Source: an uncultured Rhodospirillales bacterium
GTDB taxonomy: Bacteria; Pseudomonadota; Alphaproteobacteria; Rhodospirillales; Casp-alpha2
Assembly: GCA_938074585.1 (NCBI GenBank)
Contig: CALJEW010000139.1
Location: 1 to 9,319 of the forward strand
Direction of reading: 5' to 3'
Length of the DNA: 9,319 bases
The translations under genes and the position numbers were made by a program. Below, piece by piece: positions 6,578-9,319 of this stretch; position 1 is the stretch's first letter; the number at the start of each line of letters is the position of its first letter. The notes beneath the pieces were generated by a model. It was not told the DNA's origin. It saw only the letters and a program-made list of their open reading frames with translations, and searched no databases.

Positions 6578-6617
6578 CTTCTTATTCAGTCTCTTTCAAG
6601 TTTAGAGCTTGAATTAA

Positions 6618-6641
6618 GCCCTCAATATATGGGTATTTTTT
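6618..6641 (+). terminator. Weak possible terminator after tRNA-Val
   Basis: GCCC (6618-6621) can pair with GGGT (6631-6634) over a 9-base loop, followed closely by six T's (6636-6641). A four-pair stem is marginal. I list it because no better stop signal exists between the two tRNA genes and the next one has its own promoter. Confidence 0.25.
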
Positions 6642-6702
6642 ATATTTATATTCAGTGTTTCTAAATACTTTTGAAAAGATTAATTTTATTACGTAAGCTT
6701 GC

Positions 6703-6730
6703 TTGACACCCCTTGGTGGGTAGCTTAAAT
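6703..6730 (+). promoter_or_regulatory. Promoter for tRNA-Asp, stable-RNA type
   Basis: TTGACA (6703-6708) is a perfect -35 box, and TTAAAT (6725-6730) lies 16 bases downstream. The bases after it (CAGGCCTCGCGAG, 6731-6743) form a GC-rich discriminator in an otherwise AT-rich gap. This is a known hallmark of stringently controlled stable-RNA promoters. The start point would be near 6738, leaving a short 5' leader to be trimmed from the tRNA. Confidence 0.7.
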
Positions 6731-6784
6731 CAGGCCTCGCGAGAAGTTACTTCGTTAAATTGAAGATGCAAAAATGGTTTTTGA

Positions 6785-6861
<77 letters not shown>

Positions 6862-6917
6862 AATCCTTATAACTAGCGACACTATCAATACAAAAAAACA
6901 ACCATTTAATTGTTAAT

Positions 6918-6949
6918 ACGGCTCCTTATAAGGAGCCGTTTACTTTTGT
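6918..6949 (+). terminator. Strong rho-independent terminator after tRNA-Asp
   Basis: Bases 6918-6939 form a perfect 22-base palindrome: ACGGCTCC pairs with GGAGCCGT, and the centre TTATAA forms the loop. TTTACTTTT follows. It stops tRNA-Asp transcription and insulates the nuo operon. Confidence 0.9.
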
Positions 6950-6990
6950 AACTTAAGCTCCATGGCAATGCGGTTTTTGTGTTGCGAAAG

Positions 6991-7019
6991 TTGGTGCACT
7001 GAGGCATTTTAATTATATT
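6991..7019 (+). promoter_or_regulatory. Candidate promoter of the nuo operon
   Basis: TTGGTG (6991-6996) and TATATT (7014-7019) are 17 bases apart; the -10 matches five of six positions and the -35 only three. Transcription would begin near 7026, about 45 bases before nuoA. A promoter is expected here because a strong terminator lies just upstream. Confidence 0.45.
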
Positions 7020-7069
7020 TTTACTATGCCATACCATGAGCCTCTAATTATAATAAAAGGAGACATTAC

Positions 7070-7435
7070 TTGGAGTCGTTGGTTGCTACCTATATTCCGA
7101 TTCTAATTTTTCTAGGGATCGCTATAGCCATTGCAGTGATCGCAATTGTCGCATCTGTGATTGTTGCGTCTCAGCGTCCTGATGTTGAAAAGAATTCACC
7201 TTACGAATGTGGCTTCCCTCCTTTTGATGATGCCCGCCATAAATTTGATGTTCGCTTCTATTTAGTAGCGATACTTTTCATTATCTTTGATCTAGAAGTC
7301 GCCTTCCTTTTCCCTTGGGCTATTAGCTTGGGGCAAATTGGAATGATGGGTTTTTGGTCAATGATCATTTTCTTAGGTATTCTTACTATTGGATTTGTCT
7401 ACGAATGGCGCAAAGGAGCTTTGGAATGGGAGTAA
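7070..7435 (+). CDS. nuoA: NADH-quinone oxidoreductase subunit A (TTG start)
   Basis: NuoA is a small inner-membrane subunit of complex I located where the membrane arm meets the peripheral arm, close to the quinone channel. The 121 residues match the family. Three membrane helices are visible at about 8-33, 62-85 and 88-112. The long loop between the first two carries the conserved SPYECGFPP segment (43-51), and helix 2 has the acidic pair Asp74 and Glu76 (FDLEVAFLFPW). The start is TTG at 7070: AGGAGA (7058-7063) lies 6 bases upstream, the N-terminus then has normal length, and no ATG fits. It is the first gene of the nuo operon and overlaps nuoB by 10 bases, which suggests coupled translation. 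Confidence 0.95.
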   Translation: MESLVATYIPILIFLGIAIAIAVIAIVASVIVASQRPDVEKNSPYECGFPPFDDARHKFDVRFYLVAILFIIFDLEVAFLFPWAISLGQIGMMGFWSMIIFLGILTIGFVYEWRKGALEWE

Positions 7436-7980
7436 ATACCTCAATGCAAGCAAACCAAGAAATTTCAATTCCACCAGGTACAGATCAGGATTTGATCTTA
7501 CAGCAAGTAACGGGTGAATTGCAGGACAAAGGTTTTGTTCTTGCTAACGTAGACAAAGTCGTTAACTGGGCCAGAACTGGGTCGTTATGGCCCATGACTT
7601 TCGGGTTGGCATGTTGTGCTGTGGAAATGATCCACGCCTACATGCCGCGTTATGACTTGGACCGCTTTGGCGTTGTTCCACGTCCAAGCCCACGCCAATC
7701 TGACGTTATTATTGTTGCTGGCACGCTTACTAATAAAATGGCCCCAGCGTTCCGCAAGGTATATGATCAAATGGCTGAGCCTCGTTATGTGATATCTATG
7801 GGATCATGTGCTAACGGTGGTGGTTATTATCATTACTCATATTCCGTTGTACGCGGATGTGATAGAGTTGTTCCTGTAGACGTTTATGTTCCTGGGTGCC
7901 CCCCAACAGCTGAAGCCCTGATTTACGGTGTGATGCAGTTACAAAAGAAAATCAAACGAACAGGGACGATCTGGCGTTAA
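7426..7980 (+). CDS. nuoB: NADH-quinone oxidoreductase subunit B
   Basis: NuoB carries iron-sulfur cluster N2, the last cluster in the electron path of complex I, and donates electrons to quinone at the interface with NuoD. The protein has 184 residues. All four cluster ligands are visible: the adjacent Cys63-Cys64 (GLACCAVEM), Cys128 (GSCANGG) and Cys158 (VPGCPPT). The start is ATG 7426, which lies inside the end of nuoA; AAAGGAG (7412-7418) is 7 bases upstream. The frame is open further upstream to 7354, but that part only shadows nuoA. An ATG at 7444 is a less likely alternative. The protein is soluble and sits on the membrane domain. The segment MIHAYMPRYDLDRFG (68-82) replaces the small residues I recall before RYDLDRFG in many homologues. 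Confidence 0.97.
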   Translation: MGVNTSMQANQEISIPPGTDQDLILQQVTGELQDKGFVLANVDKVVNWARTGSLWPMTFGLACCAVEMIHAYMPRYDLDRFGVVPRPSPRQSDVIIVAGTLTNKMAPAFRKVYDQMAEPRYVISMGSCANGGGYYHYSYSVVRGCDRVVPVDVYVPGCPPTAEALIYGVMQLQKKIKRTGTIWR

Positions 7981-8021
7981 GTCAAATTGTACCCCCTTTT
8001 TAGAATTGGCCGAACGTGGGC

Positions 8022-8645
8022 ATGAATCTCGATATTAAAGAACTTGGCGAATACATCTCCAGCACTATTAGTGTCAATGTGGATGACGTCACTTATGCTC
8101 AGGATGAGTTAACATTAACTATTCCTGTGGCGTCACTTATCAAAGTACTTAGCTTTTTACGTGATGATGCAAATTGTCAGTTCAAGCAATTAATGGACGT
8201 TTGTGGTATTGATTACCCTGCCCAAGAAAAGCGTTTTGGAGTTGTTTACAACTTGTTGAGCTTAACTTTGAACTTACGCGTTCGGGTTAAAATTTGGACC
8301 GATGAAGACACACCAATTCCTACAGTAACAGGAATATTTAGTTCAGCAAACTGGTTCGAACGTGAAGTCTGGGATCTGTATGGTGTGTATTTTTCAGAGC
8401 ATCCTGATTTACGCCGTATTTTGACCGATTACGGTTTTGAAGGCCATCCTTTACGCAAAGATTTTCCGCTGACCGGTTATGTTGAGTTGCGTTATAATGA
8501 AGAACAAAAGCGCGTTGTTTACGAACCCGTAAAGTTGACACAAGACTTCCGTTCTTTCGACTTCTTAAGTCCATGGGAAGGCCCTAAAGCCGTTCTACCC
8601 GGTGACGAGAAAGCCGACAAAATTGAAAATGAGGATGCGTCCTGA
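8022..8645 (+). CDS. nuoC: NADH-quinone oxidoreductase subunit C (30 kDa subunit)
   Basis: NuoC is a peripheral-arm subunit without cofactors that packs against NuoD and NuoB in the quinone-reducing module. From the ATG at 8022 it has 207 residues, a usual size for an unfused NuoC. The family signature FEREVWDLYG lies at 112-121 and is followed by GHPLRKDFPL (141-150). The C-terminus is charged (GDEKADKIENEDAS). The start is uncertain: an in-frame GTG at 8016 would add two residues, and neither start has a clear Shine-Dalgarno sequence. A 41-base gap separates it from nuoB, the largest within this part of the operon. Its stop codon overlaps the nuoD start by one base. Confidence 0.95.
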   Translation: MNLDIKELGEYISSTISVNVDDVTYAQDELTLTIPVASLIKVLSFLRDDANCQFKQLMDVCGIDYPAQEKRFGVVYNLLSLTLNLRVRVKIWTDEDTPIPTVTGIFSSANWFEREVWDLYGVYFSEHPDLRRILTDYGFEGHPLRKDFPLTGYVELRYNEEQKRVVYEPVKLTQDFRSFDFLSPWEGPKAVLPGDEKADKIENEDAS

Positions 8646-9319
8646 TGGCTGAAACAGAAATAAAGAATTATAACCTGAATTTCGGCCCTCAGCACCCAGC
8701 TGCCCACGGTGTGTTACGCATGGTTCTTGAAATGGACGGTGAAATCATTGAGCGTTGTGATCCTCATATTGGATTGCTTCACCGCGGCACAGAAAAGTTA
8801 ATTGAACATAAAACATACGTTCAAGCTGTCCCTTACTTTGATCGTCTTGACTATGTGGCACCCCAAAACCAAGAACATGCATTCGCACTAGCGACGGAAA
8901 AGCTTTTAGGCATTAAAGCCCCGCCACGGGCTCAATACATTCGTGTTCTGTTTGCGGAAATTGGCCGTATTCTGAACCATTTGCTTAACATTACATCTTA
9001 TACAATGGATGTTGGCGCTATGACCCCAATGCTTTGGGGTTTTGAAGAGCGCGAAGTGTTGATGGAGTTTTGCGAACGGGCTTCCGGTGCACGGATGCAC
9101 ATGAATTACTTCCGCCCAGGTGGTGTAACTGCTGATATGCCTTCAGGTTTAGGCGATGACATTGCCGCATGGGCCGATAGCTTTGTTGGCTTTATGGATG
9201 ATCTTGAAACGCTGATTACTGAAAACCGTATTTTCAAGCAGAGGACAGTTGATATTGGCGTTATATCAGCCGAACAATGCTTTGATTGGGGTTTTTCCGG
9301 CCCCAACATCCGGGCTTCT
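8645..9319 (+). CDS. nuoD: NADH-quinone oxidoreductase subunit D (49 kDa subunit), 3' end missing
   Basis: NuoD forms most of the quinone-binding cavity of complex I, next to cluster N2 of NuoB. The frame runs open to the right edge, giving 225 codons of roughly 390-400 in the family; the C-terminal part lies outside. The N-terminus shows NFGPQHPAAHGVLR (12-25) and HIGLLHRGTEKLIE (41-54). By the constant 49-residue spacing known from Thermus, Yarrowia and bovine enzymes, the quinone-contacting His and Tyr are His21 and Tyr70. Further conserved segments are ARMHMNYFRPGGV (149-161) and DWGFSGPNIRAS at the edge. The ATG at 8645 shares its A with the nuoC stop (TGATG), so translation is probably coupled. 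It is a separate gene, not a NuoCD fusion. Confidence 0.96.
   Translation, partial: MAETEIKNYNLNFGPQHPAAHGVLRMVLEMDGEIIERCDPHIGLLHRGTEKLIEHKTYVQAVPYFDRLDYVAPQNQEHAFALATEKLLGIKAPPRAQYIRVLFAEIGRILNHLLNITSYTMDVGAMTPMLWGFEEREVLMEFCERASGARMHMNYFRPGGVTADMPSGLGDDIAAWADSFVGFMDDLETLITENRIFKQRTVDIGVISAEQCFDWGFSGPNIRAS

Noticed and set aside
6595..6613. TTCAAG/CTTGAA inverted repeat after tRNA-Val as terminator
   Set aside because: No T-run follows the second arm and the stem is only six pairs, so it cannot be supported.
7354..7425. Longer NuoB beginning at 7354
   Set aside because: The extra residues are only another frame of nuoA; ATG 7426 has an AAAGGAG site and gives the family length.

Overview
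The window is a chromosomal housekeeping segment from an alphaproteobacterium of modest G+C content (low forties by eye, not computed). Three things point there: the order tig-clpP-clpX-lon-hupB followed by tRNA genes and the nuo operon, nuoC and nuoD as separate genes (not fused as in enterobacteria), and the alphaproteobacterial character of the protein sequences. I cannot name the genus. All genes are on the + strand and I see no frameshift, insertion sequence, integrase, CRISPR array or sign of recent transfer.

Bases 2-5779 are a protein quality-control block. It holds the 3' part of trigger factor (tig), the ClpP peptidase, the ClpX unfoldase and the Lon protease. Trigger factor folds nascent chains, while ClpXP and Lon degrade proteins that are misfolded or regulated. 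A terminator-like hairpin separates tig from clpP. The gaps before clpX (182 bases) and before lon (143 bases) each hold candidate control elements: a hairpin with a Shine-Dalgarno sequence in its loop, a sigma70-like promoter, and sigma32-like (heat-shock) boxes.

Bases 5780-6426 hold the single-gene hupB unit (nucleoid protein HU). It has an upstream terminator, a strong promoter, an unexplained inverted repeat in the leader and its own terminator. Bases 6427-6949 carry two stable RNA genes, tRNA-Val(UAC) and tRNA-Asp(GUC), with CCA encoded in the DNA and a strong terminator after tRNA-Asp.

From about 6990 to the right edge runs the start of the nuo operon: nuoA, nuoB, nuoC and the first 225 codons of nuoD. 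These encode a membrane subunit and three peripheral-arm subunits of NADH:quinone oxidoreductase (complex I). The genes are tightly packed: nuoA and nuoB overlap by 10 bases, and nuoC and nuoD by one.

I found no convincing new biological system. The points worth a second look are regulatory: the clpP-clpX leader hairpin, the hupB leader palindrome, the heat-shock-like boxes before lon, the tig-clpP terminator that leaves no room for a clpP promoter, and the lysine-rich tail on trigger factor.
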